In this document: piece after piece, positions 11,632 to 22,304 of the stretch
Position numbering within the stretch: position 1 is the first letter of the stretch
Layout of the letters: every line of letters starts with the position of its first letter
Assembly (NCBI GenBank): GCA_022661535.1
Contig: JAKULF010000008.1
Coordinates: 1,488,001 to 1,552,000 of the forward strand
Length of the DNA: 64,000 nt
Origin: Eutypa lata
Taxonomy: Eukaryota > Ascomycota > Sordariomycetes > Xylariales > Diatrypaceae
Direction: 5' to 3'
Notes under the pieces: generated by a model
What the model was told of the DNA's origin: nothing
Databases searched by the model: none
Seen by the model: the letters and a program-made list of their open reading frames with translations, nothing else
Position numbers and translations under genes: made by a program

Positions 11632-12725
11632 TCTTTGCTGGTGCACCTGAGAATTCTTCTCTTGAATGGGAGAATGTGCAACTTTTAGATTATTTTTTGG
11701 GTCCTCTGTCTACCTTTTCAAATCAACCAGATCCATCTTCGTTAGCAGCAGTTGAGACAGACCCTGCATCTACCTCTGATAATGCTCTTTGGAGATCCAT
11801 TCCCTTATACAAGGCCCGCCTCGAGACTGGGTTCTCGCAAGTCCATCAGCTAGGAGATATGCCTTATGGCGACCCTCAATTTTTCGAGACTGCATCTCTG
11901 TCTATGGAAACAACTTCTGAGATGTCTTCTACGGATCCGATGAGTCAAAGTATATTGCACGATTTTTATGACCACTCTCTTGCTATACACGACGACATCC
12001 CGTCATCTCAACTACCACCCGGAAGCTACAACACTACCACATCTTCCTTCAATACAACAGAGGGTATCAGCATCGACAACTCTGTGGAGGATGTGGACAG
12101 CTCTTCCAACCATAATGAATCTGTGCTTGAGACCGCCCATCTAAGCGACTTGGAGGATATACCCAATGCCTCCTACCTCCAGTCTATCTCGCCACAAACA
12201 ATGACCGTCAATATAATTGTCGGCATCATATCTATTGCAGAACCACGAACAGTGAAGACTAGGTGGGGCTCAACTAAAAGCTTGGTTGAGCTATTAGTCG
12301 GAGACGAGACAAAGTCGGGTTTTACCATAACATTCTGGCTTCCGTCAAGTTCTGAATCAAAGATTCGCGGCAACGAGTCACAAGAAACGGTATTGAGGTG
12401 TCTCAGAAGACAAGACATTATACTGCTACGAAACGTAGCGCTCGGCGCCTTCATGAAGAAGGTGCATGGTCACAGTCTTCGGAAAGGATTGACGAAAGTG
12501 ACACTTCTCCATCGCAAGAAACTCGACAGGGAGGACCTTGGAGGGCTTTATACCACAAGAAAACTTTCTTCGAAGAGATCAAACAATCCACAACTAATAA
12601 AGACCAAAAGAGTCTGGGAATGGACGATCAACTTTGTGGGTGGTGGCAGTACAAGTCTCGGCAAGCGAAAGGATAACGGAAGGAGCACCAGGAGTTGGGA
12701 AATACCTCCACCCGATACACAATGA
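11613..12725 (+). CDS. OB-fold nucleic-acid-binding-like protein
   Basis: Single exon, 370 residues from the ATG at 11613, which is the first in-frame ATG. The N-terminal 200 residues are acidic and Ser/Thr-rich, so probably disordered. The C-terminal part (about 205-330) has the strand pattern of an OB fold: TVNIIVGIISIAEPRTVKT, then a Leu-rich LVELLVGDE strand, ITFWLP, and QDIILLRNVALGAF, which resembles the core of single-stranded-DNA-binding OB folds. Genome annotations of fungi usually call such proteins nucleic acid-binding OB-fold proteins. A basic C-terminal tail (SLGKRKDNGR) could be a nuclear signal. Function beyond this is unknown; a telomere or DNA-repair role is only a guess. Confidence 0.65.
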   Translation: MGKKIMIFAGAPENSSLEWENVQLLDYFLGPLSTFSNQPDPSSLAAVETDPASTSDNALWRSIPLYKARLETGFSQVHQLGDMPYGDPQFFETASLSMETTSEMSSTDPMSQSILHDFYDHSLAIHDDIPSSQLPPGSYNTTTSSFNTTEGISIDNSVEDVDSSSNHNESVLETAHLSDLEDIPNASYLQSISPQTMTVNIIVGIISIAEPRTVKTRWGSTKSLVELLVGDETKSGFTITFWLPSSSESKIRGNESQETVLRCLRRQDIILLRNVALGAFMKKVHGHSLRKGLTKVTLLHRKKLDREDLGGLYTTRKLSSKRSNNPQLIKTKRVWEWTINFVGGGSTSLGKRKDNGRSTRSWEIPPPDTQ

Positions 12726-13950
12726 GACGCTTAGGAGATTAGGTTATTGGAAATGGTCTATATAACATGTGCATTGCATAAATAGGCGTTCGAGTGTTCT
12801 GTGAGCGTATGTAGATTTAGGCAGCTTATTCCTTAGACCAAAATGCTAAATCGCATTTCGGCCCAGAGTTGACTGAGAAACTGAAATAGAACTTCCTATT
12901 TGAATATACACATAGTTTTTGTGCGCAAGTCATGCACTTACAGTATGTCAAGCCGAACTCAAATGCAAATATTTAAAACGTGCTTGCTAAATCGATTATG
13001 GGTTAGAACAAATGTGCAAGAAAATGGTTTTGGTGAGCAACGTGACTAGAGCATTAGCTATTTCTATGAAATGATGATATATTGATGATATGCTTGAACC
13101 CATAGTTAATACCACTTGTCATTTCTGCGGTAGGGTGTAAATGTTTAGTGATATTAATAAAGTTGTAGAAATAACAATCGAGAATAATAAAAAGAGAAGC
13201 AGATGTCGGAAATTCGTAATAAGGAAAGCGTTCTCTCTAAAAATGAAGGGAAAGTGCTCACTTTTTCTTTTCTTTCAAAGGCTGGCTTGTACTGAATGTT
13301 ATTAATATAGATGGACTGGGGTTCATTATCCTGCTGCATTAGTTTACAATACGGGATGAACATATAACCTCTGGGGTTCGTTTAATGAAAGAGACAGAAG
13401 GTCAGGAAAGGGCAAGGGAAGGGAAGGAAAGGAAAAAAAGAGAAGGAAAAAAAAAGTGGAGAGATAATGAGACAACAAAGTTATCTAGGTAGAATAGTAC
13501 AGCTCGAAACAAGGTTCAACGCGTAGAAGCTGGCCACCGAAGTGGCGGACTTCCTCGTACCGTTCCAAGCTGTATAGGCTGCACTATTCTTTGATGTCCT
13601 ATGGGTTAGTAGATTTGCCAGTTCCCAGACTCGAACCCTAGGGCTATTGAATCTTGAAAATCTAGTCTCTCCGCTAGACCATGGAGACCATTGAGGTGCT
13701 GGTGAAAATTTTGCATCTTATTTGGACATATAGGGACACAAGCCTGGTTGCTGCCTTAGGATCAGCTGGTTTATTGTGTCCCCTGGGTAACCCCGAGAGG
13801 CACGTACCACTATCTGATAGCTAGTAACTATACCGTACATATTCACCTCCAGGCCCAGTGCACACCAACATCACGAATGAAACACCCAACGATTATAACA
13901 CTAGACACGCCGCACGCAACTTCGTATAGTTGAAGTAGATACCATCACTT
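12726..13950. other. intergenic with polypurine tract
   Basis: No supported gene. It contains a purine-rich tract (about 13386-13478) and a degenerate tRNA-like stretch (13621-13690, minus) that I did not accept as a tRNA gene. Confidence 0.5.
13386..13478 (+). repeat. G/A-rich polypurine tract
   Basis: About 90 nt almost free of pyrimidines on the plus strand, made of GGAA, GGGA and A-runs. Possible triplex-forming or nucleosome-poor low-complexity DNA. Confidence 0.8.
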
Positions 13951-15312
13951 TTATTCAGAAGCAGCCTCATCTTCACTACTGCTTTCCTCCTCGACCACAC
14001 CAGCCTCTTGTAAACTTAGACTTGTCTTTCGAATAGTCTCCTTTGCTAGTACTGACATTGCTGTATTATCGGACGTTTCTTCATCGTCTATCACAGCATC
14101 AGGCCCTAGGAGCGCATCTCTAATGCCGTCCAAGTCTTGGCCGATATGCTTAATAAATCCGGACAGCATGTTCTTCTTAACATATGAACCCGCGGTGCCC
14201 CAGTACCGGTTCGCCCTCGTTACCTCACGTTGGAACCCAATGTTTCTTTGGTTTTTGTATCGAAATGTCACTTGAGCAATCGCATTTAGATACGTCCACC
14301 AGACGTAACGCGCTCTAGGTCGAAACGAGTTCCGGAATTTTAAGCGACGGCCCTCCATTTCTTGCAGGTTCTTAATGCCATATAGATTCGGAAAACGTAA
14401 GATCTCGTCCATGGCATTTTTGAACCCTTTACATTGGTCCAGAATCACGATCCTATACTCTCGAGGCCAGCTTGACTCCCAGCCTTTTATTAAGTCCCGT
14501 CTTCGGGTAAGGTCGCCTCTTGGGTTATTATCGTCCAGGGGCTCCATCTCAACATCTGGGACTATTGCTATATAGCCTCGATCGAGCATATTTTCGATGC
14601 TACTAGCTAGTAGTAGCCCATTACATGGAGTCATAAGCTCCTTTATCGATCCCTTTCCAAATATCGTATCAATGTGTTCGGCAGATCTCCACGGGTAGAG
14701 ATGAGCCGCCGTCACAAGTTGGGTTGGCAACATCATACCTATGACAGGCTCCCATATTGCGGTAGTTTCGCCTTCGTTATACACCCTGATCATCTCATCC
14801 CGCATCAAAGATTGCTCTTGGTTGTTCCTCTGGCCTGCTGATGCACCGCCAATGTTGAAGCCGCTAGGTGCTCCAAAAAATAGCTTCAAGAAGGATTGGG
14901 TCAAGCCTGCTTCTGACTCAAGGGATGTAGCATGAGATGCTGCGATTGATCTTATTGTTTCCAGAGCAGCACGTTGCGTAGACAGATCTATCCCAATCGG
15001 GTTCAAGTTCTGCCACTGCTCAAATGACAAATCGTCGTCGTTTCGGGCCGTCTTATGAAAGGCTAGCATTGCTTCGTGGTCGTTCTGCTCTATCGTGAGG
15101 TCGTTTAACTCAACAGCATTTGTCCAGTATTCCGAGTCACATGATGATCTCGGTTTAAGTAACTTTCTCTTCTTGCTAACCTGATGATCAAGCGCATTCT
15201 TCGCAGTCCTCAACTCGTCGAGATTAAGCGTCGTCAGCGCACGTTTACTTGATGTTCTCATGGGGATTGTGATTGCAGGCTCCGTGCCGCCAGCAGTATC
15301 AATGGTCCCCAT
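13951..15312 (-). CDS. HNH nuclease-domain protein (fungal HNH_2 type)
   Basis: Single exon, 453 residues. The central motif TAAHLYPWR (His204) followed about 25 residues later by PCNGLLL and LDRGYIAIVP matches fungal proteins annotated with the HNH_2 nuclease domain. The His of AAH and the Asn of NGLLL are the expected first and middle catalytic positions; the position usually giving the last His reads SSIENMLD, a common variant in these fungal proteins. The N-terminal 90 residues contain a KKRKLLK basic patch, and the C-terminus is acidic (EEESSSEDEAASE). The cellular role of this family is unknown. It is convergent with the OB-fold gene. Confidence 0.75.
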   Translation of the reverse strand: MGTIDTAGGTEPAITIPMRTSSKRALTTLNLDELRTAKNALDHQVSKKRKLLKPRSSCDSEYWTNAVELNDLTIEQNDHEAMLAFHKTARNDDDLSFEQWQNLNPIGIDLSTQRAALETIRSIAASHATSLESEAGLTQSFLKLFFGAPSGFNIGGASAGQRNNQEQSLMRDEMIRVYNEGETTAIWEPVIGMMLPTQLVTAAHLYPWRSAEHIDTIFGKGSIKELMTPCNGLLLASSIENMLDRGYIAIVPDVEMEPLDDNNPRGDLTRRRDLIKGWESSWPREYRIVILDQCKGFKNAMDEILRFPNLYGIKNLQEMEGRRLKFRNSFRPRARYVWWTYLNAIAQVTFRYKNQRNIGFQREVTRANRYWGTAGSYVKKNMLSGFIKHIGQDLDGIRDALLGPDAVIDDEETSDNTAMSVLAKETIRKTSLSLQEAGVVEEESSSEDEAASE

Positions 15313-16277
15313 CTTAGAAGAAGGACACTATTTCGATATTCAATACTACGGAAAGGGGGCAACTGTAATATTAAAACCTGACGGCTAAGCTGTGAATCAA
15401 GAATCAAGAGAATAAAAATTGTAACATACGACTGTGGCGGTTGACTCTTGACATGAAATCGAGAAGGCCATGTTCTTTCAGATATACGAGGAGTCCCACG
15501 CACGGTAACATACTTTTTGACACTACCACGAAGTTATATATAGCTTAAACTTTCCTAGCGATACGCGTCTTTAACTCTCATTATAGATTTAGAAAATACA
15601 ACATCCCCCCCCCAAAACAAATGCCATGTTTAACCACCAAAGTTTTTAGTATAAAGATCATACTCAAACTTCGTCGCTCTAACCAAACTTTATGATTATT
15701 AATGAACTTTAAGCATTGTTTTAATCTCTGCAGGCTTCTTTGGGATGCTTGCGACCAGAATGCACGTCCTCTCGAAATGGGTTGCTTCGACTCAGGACTT
15801 AATAAAGTTTAGATAATCCTTGGTTCTGGAACTTTCACCGAATCGCAAAATATAGCCTGAGATGCCACTGTTGCACTAGCTATAACGAGCTACCTTAAAG
15901 GGGCTGCTGTTCAATAAAAGCATAGTGACTTTTTCTTCTGTAGGCCGGGTATTAACCGAATACCTACCTATGGACTTGCCTTACTGAATGTCACTCTTAC
16001 CTGCTTTGAGTGTCGTCATGCGGTAGCAGCCGAAGCCAGGAACCGAGCAGCCGAGCCGATGTCCACGCTACCTACTAATTAAGTACCTAAGTAGTGAGAC
16101 CCGCAAGCCTCCGCTCCGCCTTCTATTTATGAGCTGCCCACCGCCCTCTCCTGCAGAAACCTTTAGTTACCCTTCCTAATCGAGTAACCAACCAAAATTC
16201 CGGAGGACCTGGAAGGTGAGGAGGTCCATGGCAGGTAGCAAAGATAGCCCAGGCATATACCAATCCGACTGTCACCG
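15313..16277. other. divergent intergenic region
   Basis: No gene supported. It separates the HNH gene (minus) from the Zn2Cys6 gene (plus). It contains a C9 run (about 15606-15614) and TACCTA-type motifs near 15960 and 16080. Confidence 0.5.
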
Positions 16278-17601
16278 ATGCAGAACGTCAATCGAGGCAA
16301 ACAGCGCGGGAAGCCGCGTGGGATCCGCCGAGATCGGGATTGTCGCACGTGCAAGCTCAGGGGCGTCAAATGCGACCTGAATCGGCCCAAGTGCGTGCGA
16401 GCTGGGTTGGCTTGCGGAGATTACCCGCAGAGGGTCTTATGGGCAGAGGCCACGGGAACAGAAGATGCCACCGTGAAATCTATACCCAGAGCGCCTTCGA
16501 TTGATGTTATCAGCGCTAGGGAATATACGATATCGGGAGGTTCAAAGCTCCTGCTACGGAACCCCTCGCCGGAACAGGATCAACGTGCATTATTCATCAA
16601 TCGCCTCGCACACTTTTGCCAGCAAATCACAGTCGTTGATGGTCGGGGTCCTCACAGCGACCTCTGCCTCTCTGAGAAGGCTACTCGAATGCTCTCTCAC
16701 TTACATGATTATATAATCCAAGCGCGCATTGGACGGTGTGCTATCGTTCTTAATGATGGAGAAATGGCCGGATCAGCCGATGCAGCCCGTCACCGGTTGG
16801 CGGTCCTGGAACACCTTAATGAGGCCCTCAAGACGGCAGACCCTTTAGCTATCCTGGGAATTGCAACCTTCGCCGTTTTCGAAGTGTGCGAGAGGCCGTT
16901 TGGGGATTGGCAGCGCCATATCTACGGGGCTAAATCATTACTGGATCATCACTGCGTAAGTCGCCTCGAGCTAGACCGACTTTCGCAAAATGTCCCAGGC
17001 TTGATCGAGATTGTGTCAAGGCTTGTGTGGTTTGACGTAATGGGTGCCGTCGTGAGGGGAACCATCGGGTTGACCTTCGATGACTGGCACCTCCAGCTCT
17101 TAGACGACTCCTTTTTTTGGTTTTGTAGGATGCCCCGTGGATACGTATAACCTATTCGTCCGTGTGGCGAAAGGGGAGGTGGACATCGATCCTCTGAATA
17201 ACTGCTTAAAGGCCATGGAGCAACTATCTAGGTTGGGTGCTGGATATTCAGATTGGGATCAATGTGCCAACGCATTCCGGTGTGCTGCGGCGATAGCTGT
17301 TCTTAGTCGAATCCACGACACAACGGTTGAGTTATCTAGACAGGCTACCCTTGTATCTGCGGTCACTCGACTATGCCAAGTCATTGCATCCATTCCTTCG
17401 TCATCACCATTTTACGTCCACCTCGGTGTTCCTGCTTACTTGGCTGGGATAAACGCAACAGATATACAGCAGTGTGACATTGTTCATAATTACCTGGCTA
17501 TGCTGCAAACTTGCCGACGCTCCCCTATATGCCGGTGGCTTGATCAAGTGCAGAGAAAATTGGGCGCGAAGGGGCTTAAGAGCAGAACTCGAGCAGTATA
17601 A
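16278..17601 (+). pseudogene. Zn2Cys6 transcription factor with frame break and incomplete zinc cluster
   Basis: The ATG at 16278 opens a protein with a Zn2Cys6 cluster at residues 22-48: CRTCKLRGVKC then KCVRAGLAC. Only five Cys are present. The family pattern is C-x2-C-x6-C-x5-12-C-x2-C-x6-8-C, and three residues including the fifth Cys seem missing. The fungal-specific C-terminal domain follows, with VSRLVWFDVMGAVVRGT, but frame 1 ends at 17150 just after DDSFF. The rest of the domain (GCPVDTYNLF, then VAKGEVDID) continues in the +1 frame to 17601. The switch falls on a run of seven T (17112-17118); one T fewer would keep frame. An intron is less likely because family-like sequence lies on both sides of the run. 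Either a decaying regulator or a homopolymer sequencing error. Confidence 0.7.
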
Positions 17602-18613
17602 TAGCTATGGTGTTACTATAAGAGCAAACTAACATTCTTATCATTTGACGCTATTTTTTAGGAGAGAACTCGTTATATCTGGTGCTATCTAGCTGTCGCA
17701 TTCCTAAAGGGGCGATATGACCTGAATCCCTTGAAACACATTCGCACGCCCGGAAAATCCCGTCAGCTGCTATCAAAGACCCATTAGAGAGAGGGAGAAA
17801 AATAAAAGAGAGGTTTACTGGAATTTGAACCCAGTGCATTCTTCCTCCAGCCCGGGCCAAGCGAAGCCTTAACTACTGCACCTACCTACAGTAGGAAGAA
17901 AGGGGATTGTGGCGATGGCGCCAACCACTACACCGCATGTGTAAGTTTCTCAGCTACATCGTTATTGGACTGTTTTTCAATTAAAACTTATATAGTATAA
18001 GCATTCGTCGATGCTGAGGCCTTTTTGGCATATCGGATTAATCCCACGACTTATATTGCCCTCTGTTTTAGGAACCTAATGAATACTAAAGTGCCCAAGA
18101 CAACTTGAGACGGAATCAGTGATATGTCCTGTTGTAGAAACCATAGGGCATCCGCTCCTTCTTTCAGGTATAGCATTGACCCTTTCAGCGCTGAGATACT
18201 GTTCGGGGATTGTAGCTACGCACTTTGACAACGTACCTAATGCTTGAACAGGCTGCACTGGTGAGATTAATAGGGTGCCGAGGATCAGTACGTAGATGGA
18301 AGACGGGGGACGGAATGTCGCCGGGGTCGGCGATCGATCAACTGCACTACCTATAACTACAACCCCCGGTCACAGCTTAGCGCAACTCCTGGCACCTCCA
18401 CCCGTCATCCCCTAACGACTCCGCCAGCCCACATGGCCCGTCCGGGAATTTTGCTTAGTTCCATCACATGCTTTTGTGCTGAAGACTATATAGGAATAAG
18501 AGACATCGTAAAGCTCACCTAGATATTTATCGACCTTTGTTGCCTACGTGTATGTTTTGCTCTCAAAGTGAGTGCCATTTGCTTGGCGGATTAGAACTCT
18601 TACTTACTCCAAA
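17602..18613. other. intergenic
   Basis: No supported gene. It contains a minus-strand stretch at 17811-17885 with a T-arm-like hairpin (CTGGG-TTCAAAT-TCCAG), considered and not accepted as a tRNA gene. Confidence 0.45.
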
Positions 18614-20097
18614 ATGCGAATACTTAGACCTCATCTCGTGAGAATTAATGTTAGTCGTTTTGTCACTAGAACGATGTCATCGTCCCGCTTTCGTGTCGTG
18701 GAACACACTGTCAACTGCCAGCACACTCGGGAGTATCCAGCCGCGACAGCCAACGGAGACAGGGACACCCCAAAGCTCGCCGTCAAGCAGTACATACCTT
18801 TAGACTACGCCGATCCGAGACCTGACGATGTAACCATCGTCGGAGCACATGCGAATGGCTTCCCCAAAGTAACTAGCTCTTGTCAATACGTATGTATTGT
18901 CCGGCATGACTGACCGATTATTTAGGAATTGTATGAACCTCTCTGGGACGACATATATGAGAAAGCGGCCGAGAATGGCTTCCGAATTCGAAGCATCTGG
19001 ATTGCAGACTTCTGGGTCCAGGGGAAATCAGGCCAAATCAATGAACATATCTTGGGAAATGATCGTGAGTAGGCATGCCCCTTAAGGAGCTGTTCCGTCA
19101 CAACTAAAGATGTCTAGCGAGTTGGAACGACCACGCAAGGGACTTGATTTACTTAATCAACCAGAAACAAGATGAAATACCGCACCCTTTAGTCGGAATA
19201 GGTCATAGTTTTGGTGCCGCACAGCTGTGAGAGCAAGACTCCCGACTATCATCAAGCTTGGTACTAATCATATGGTACAGTGTCCTGGCTTCGCTCTTCC
19301 ATCCCCGTCTCCTCCGGTCTCTCATTCTCATCGACCCAGTCATACAGATACCTAATGGGAGCATTGCCCCTGCCATCTTATCTACACCACGACGTGATGT
19401 GTGGCCAACTAGAGAGGAGGCTATTAAACGATTCAAGCAGAGCAAGTTCTATCAATCCTGGGACTCCCGAGTGCTGGAACGTTGGATACAGTTTGGCATC
19501 CGACCAACACCGACGGAACTTCACCCAGACGACTCAGAGGCACGCCAGGAAGGAGAAGGCCCGGTCACGCTCTCAACTTCTAAACACCAAGAGTTGTTCA
19601 CTTTTCTCAGACCAACGTATCGTGGAGACCCCACTGAGACATACACGGATTTCGACCCGATCCTTCAGCGCGAGCATCCAGGGTATCCTTTCTATCGCCC
19701 GGAGCCAGCCCATATTTTCAAGAGACTGCCCGAGCTTCGACCAAGTGTCCTGTACATATTCGGCCGGAAGTCGGACATGTCAACGCCTGACGCCTGCGAA
19801 GAGAAAATGCGCACAACTGGCACAGGGCCTGGAGGAAGCGGTGGGGCTGCTCTTGGACGCGTACAGAGGGTGGATGTAGACTGCGGGCATCTCGTCGCCA
19901 TGGAAAAGGTAAAGGAAACCGCTGAGGCTGCAGCGGGGTTCCTTGGGTCTGAGTTAGATAGGTGGCGTCGTGATCAAGAGGCCTTTCGAGAGTATTGGAC
20001 AAAAAAATCTAGAAAGGAGCAAATCACGATCGATGAAAACTGGACGGAAAGGGTGAATCCCAAGACCAGTGAAGGCCCAATAGACTCAAAAATATAG
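18614..20097 (+). CDS. alpha/beta hydrolase with peroxisomal SKI terminus
   Basis: Four exons, 18614-18868, 18926-19064, 19118-19226 and 19281-20097; all introns are GT-AG and 53-57 nt, giving 439 residues (419 if the ATG at 18674 is used). The fold markers are in order: AHANGFPKELYEPLWDD (oxyanion region, joined across intron 1), GIGHSFGAAQL nucleophile elbow (Ser), FGRKSDMSTP (candidate acid) and VDCGHLVAMEK (catalytic His). The last residues are SKI, a PTS1 variant, so import into peroxisomes is likely. It resembles fungal peroxisomal hydrolases of the Lpx1/AKT2-like group, which include lipase-like enzymes and enzymes from secondary-metabolite pathways. The substrate is unknown. Confidence 0.8.
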
Positions 20098-20198
20098 AGT
20101 ATTATGATGAAAACTCTGCGTTTCCATTTAGCTGGTATTACAGCATGTCTAGAGTAACATTGAGATTTTGGAAATACCTTTCAGCTAGCCCTCCTCAG

Positions 20199-21256
20199 TC
20201 ATACCTCTGCGCGAATTTGTTCCATTTGTTGCGTATGCATCAGCTTCACCTCTGCGACTATGAGGGACTCAATTTTTTGACCTGCTTTATATGCGTGACC
20301 TTCTTTGCTTAAAGATCTCGTATTTGACTGGTCCTGAGATTCTGTCCGGGGAACTCGAATCCACCGGTCCTCAGCGCCGGGAGATACGAAAACGACCTCC
20401 CACTGCCGGGTTGAGAGGAGATTTCCAATGACAAGGTTGTGTTGGTATCTGTTGAGGCTATAGTGGGCCTTATCAAGGAGAATAGATGGATCTGTCTCAA
20501 GCTTGAAGGATACAATCATGCACCCTGGTGCCCATAACTCCACTAGGGCTTTCAAAAACTTTGGTACCGGCTCGAGGTTCAAAATCAGACAGTTGGATTG
20601 TAGCGAGAATGGCGATGAGGCGTCATTTTCACTGTGGACCCTCTCGTCGGAGTTGGCACCGGTCGTCGACTGGATTTTATGCTCTGAAATGCGGGAATAA
20701 AAAAGTCAGACGGCGCGGCAGCGAGGTAAAAGAGGCCAGAGGAACCGAGAGGCTGCATGAGCAGAGCAATTGCTCGAAGCTCATGTAGGTAGTCACCAAT
20801 AGTGGTAAACGACAGGTAGAGAATTCTCCCCTCATGCTTCGCGTTATTGTATTGTTGAAATGTTTCCAGCAGCTTCTCCTTGACCCCATGTTTTATTTCT
20901 AACACCCCATCTGGACCTTCGCTCAAGAAGTCGAGGATGGATCCTTCATCGACGGGAAAACGCCGCGAGAACGGCTTGAGGCTGAATTTGCGATGGAGAA
21001 ATATCACGGCGTAACCCTCTTGGACGAAGTACTCGGCGCTCGTAGCGCCGCGCGTTCCCGCACTGAAGTTGTCGATGAAACGCACCACTTGCTTTTCCAA
21101 GGGGACAGTGGTACCGCCAGAGGTGACAAGAACAAGGCGTCGTCCTTCAGCTTTATGCCGGTTTATGAATGCTTGTGCTGCGGCCTTATGCTGATCGAGC
21201 TCACTTGGCGGTGGGTTTGCTGTAAAATACTCATGCTCGTCTTGGGAAGTGCTCAT
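20199..21256 (-). pseudogene. CAB2: phosphopantothenate-cysteine ligase (Cab2-like), frame-broken
   Basis: The ATG at 21256 opens a clear eukaryotic phosphopantothenoylcysteine synthetase, the second step of CoA synthesis after pantothenate kinase. Markers are VTSGGTTVPLE, FIDNFSAGTRG and FYLAAAPSDFFIP. Right after this the frame runs into unrelated sequence and stops at 20585. The next conserved block, EHKIQSTTGANSDE, is in another frame starting at 20684 and continues through LVIGNLL to the TGA at 20199. Only 8 nt separate FFIP from EHK, whereas family members have about five residues there, so about 7 nt seem missing. No splice donor could bridge the gap without removing conserved sequence. 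CoA synthesis is essential, so either a second intact copy exists or the assembly has an error here. Confidence 0.78.
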
Positions 21257-22262
21257 TGTGGTCGTGGTGATGGGCGGAATGAAAAGTCGGAGGCAGGTCG
21301 AAGTTCAGGAAGAGCATCTCTAACTTTGCAAAGCTTCGAAGATCAAAAGGTGTGAGGTCTTCCACAAGCTGTCACTTTCACGTTAATAGTAATAAGTATG
21401 CTTATGCTAGCTAAAACCTCCGCAAAATAGCTTGTAGTAGTTATATGACTATAACAATAGCATGGTGACCAGTAGTATAACTATTTTGATTCCCTTCCTA
21501 ATTAGGAAAGAAATCAAAGTGGGACCAAATACCCCTAGTGGGGAGACTGAATGACTGTTCTTTGCTGAAATAATGATAAGAAAAGGGCAGATATTGCTTA
21601 TTAAACAAGCTAAGTTAATGCTACATGTAACATGTCTAAATTGAAGTCGATCGATATGCGAGTATCTTTGATGTCAATGGCCTTTTTAATCAGCTGCCGC
21701 CCTTCCACTCGAATAGGGGCTGACGTTTGGCATAGATAAACGTTTTGGTGGCATCTTCATCACGAACTTTATCTCTGTAGGTTATTGGTCCGTCCCGTCG
21801 ACGAGACCTAACCCGCAGTTGCGGTACGGGTAGCAATCTAACTAGGCGGCGTCATATTCCCCATCTTCTTTAAACCTGCAAGTTAGATTTCGCGATATTG
21901 TGCGTTCTTTACCAATTGCTTCCTCACGACATTGTACAACCTCAATGATTCTACTATGTGGCAGGAACTTGCTTTGCCATGTGGATAAACAATCAATCGT
22001 CTCGTACTTCTCTACCATTTATTAAAATTAGCTAAGCTGGGACTAAGGGCCCCCTTTGCTTCATCTCTAGCATCTAGCATAGAAGTTGAGTGTACATTTT
22101 GACCCCACTCTAGCCCTATATCTGATCCCCATGATTAAGCACATATTTATATCCCACTTTGCGCATCGCACGAATCTTAAAAAAGGAAACAATTTAACAA
22201 CTACATGAGTCCTAAAGAAGAGAGTAATTATGCCCCCATTCTATGTTACAATGTTCCGTGTG

Positions 22263-22304
22263 GCTTCGGTTCCGGGTCGAACCCCCCTGCTGGCGGACCG
22301 AAAC
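22263..22304 (-). other. hairpin resembling a tRNA acceptor end followed by CCA
   Basis: On the minus strand a 7-bp stem (TTTCGGT with ACCGAAG, one wobble) encloses about 26 nt with GGTTCGACC, a B-box/T-loop-like sequence. The 3' arm is directly followed by CCA. There is no room for D and anticodon arms, so it is not a full tRNA. It could be a primer-binding site of a dead LTR element on the plus strand (which begins TGG) or a tRNA fragment. Confidence 0.3.

Noticed and set aside
13621..13690. tRNA-like sequence on the minus strand (D-arm GTCT/AGAC, GGTTCGA box)
   Set aside because: The anticodon stem does not pair and the T stem has mismatches; the acceptor stem has no 5' partner. At best a decayed tRNA.
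17811..17885. tRNA-like sequence on the minus strand with a good T-arm
   Set aside because: No matching acceptor or anticodon stem. It may be a SINE-like remnant, but no second copy was found in the window.
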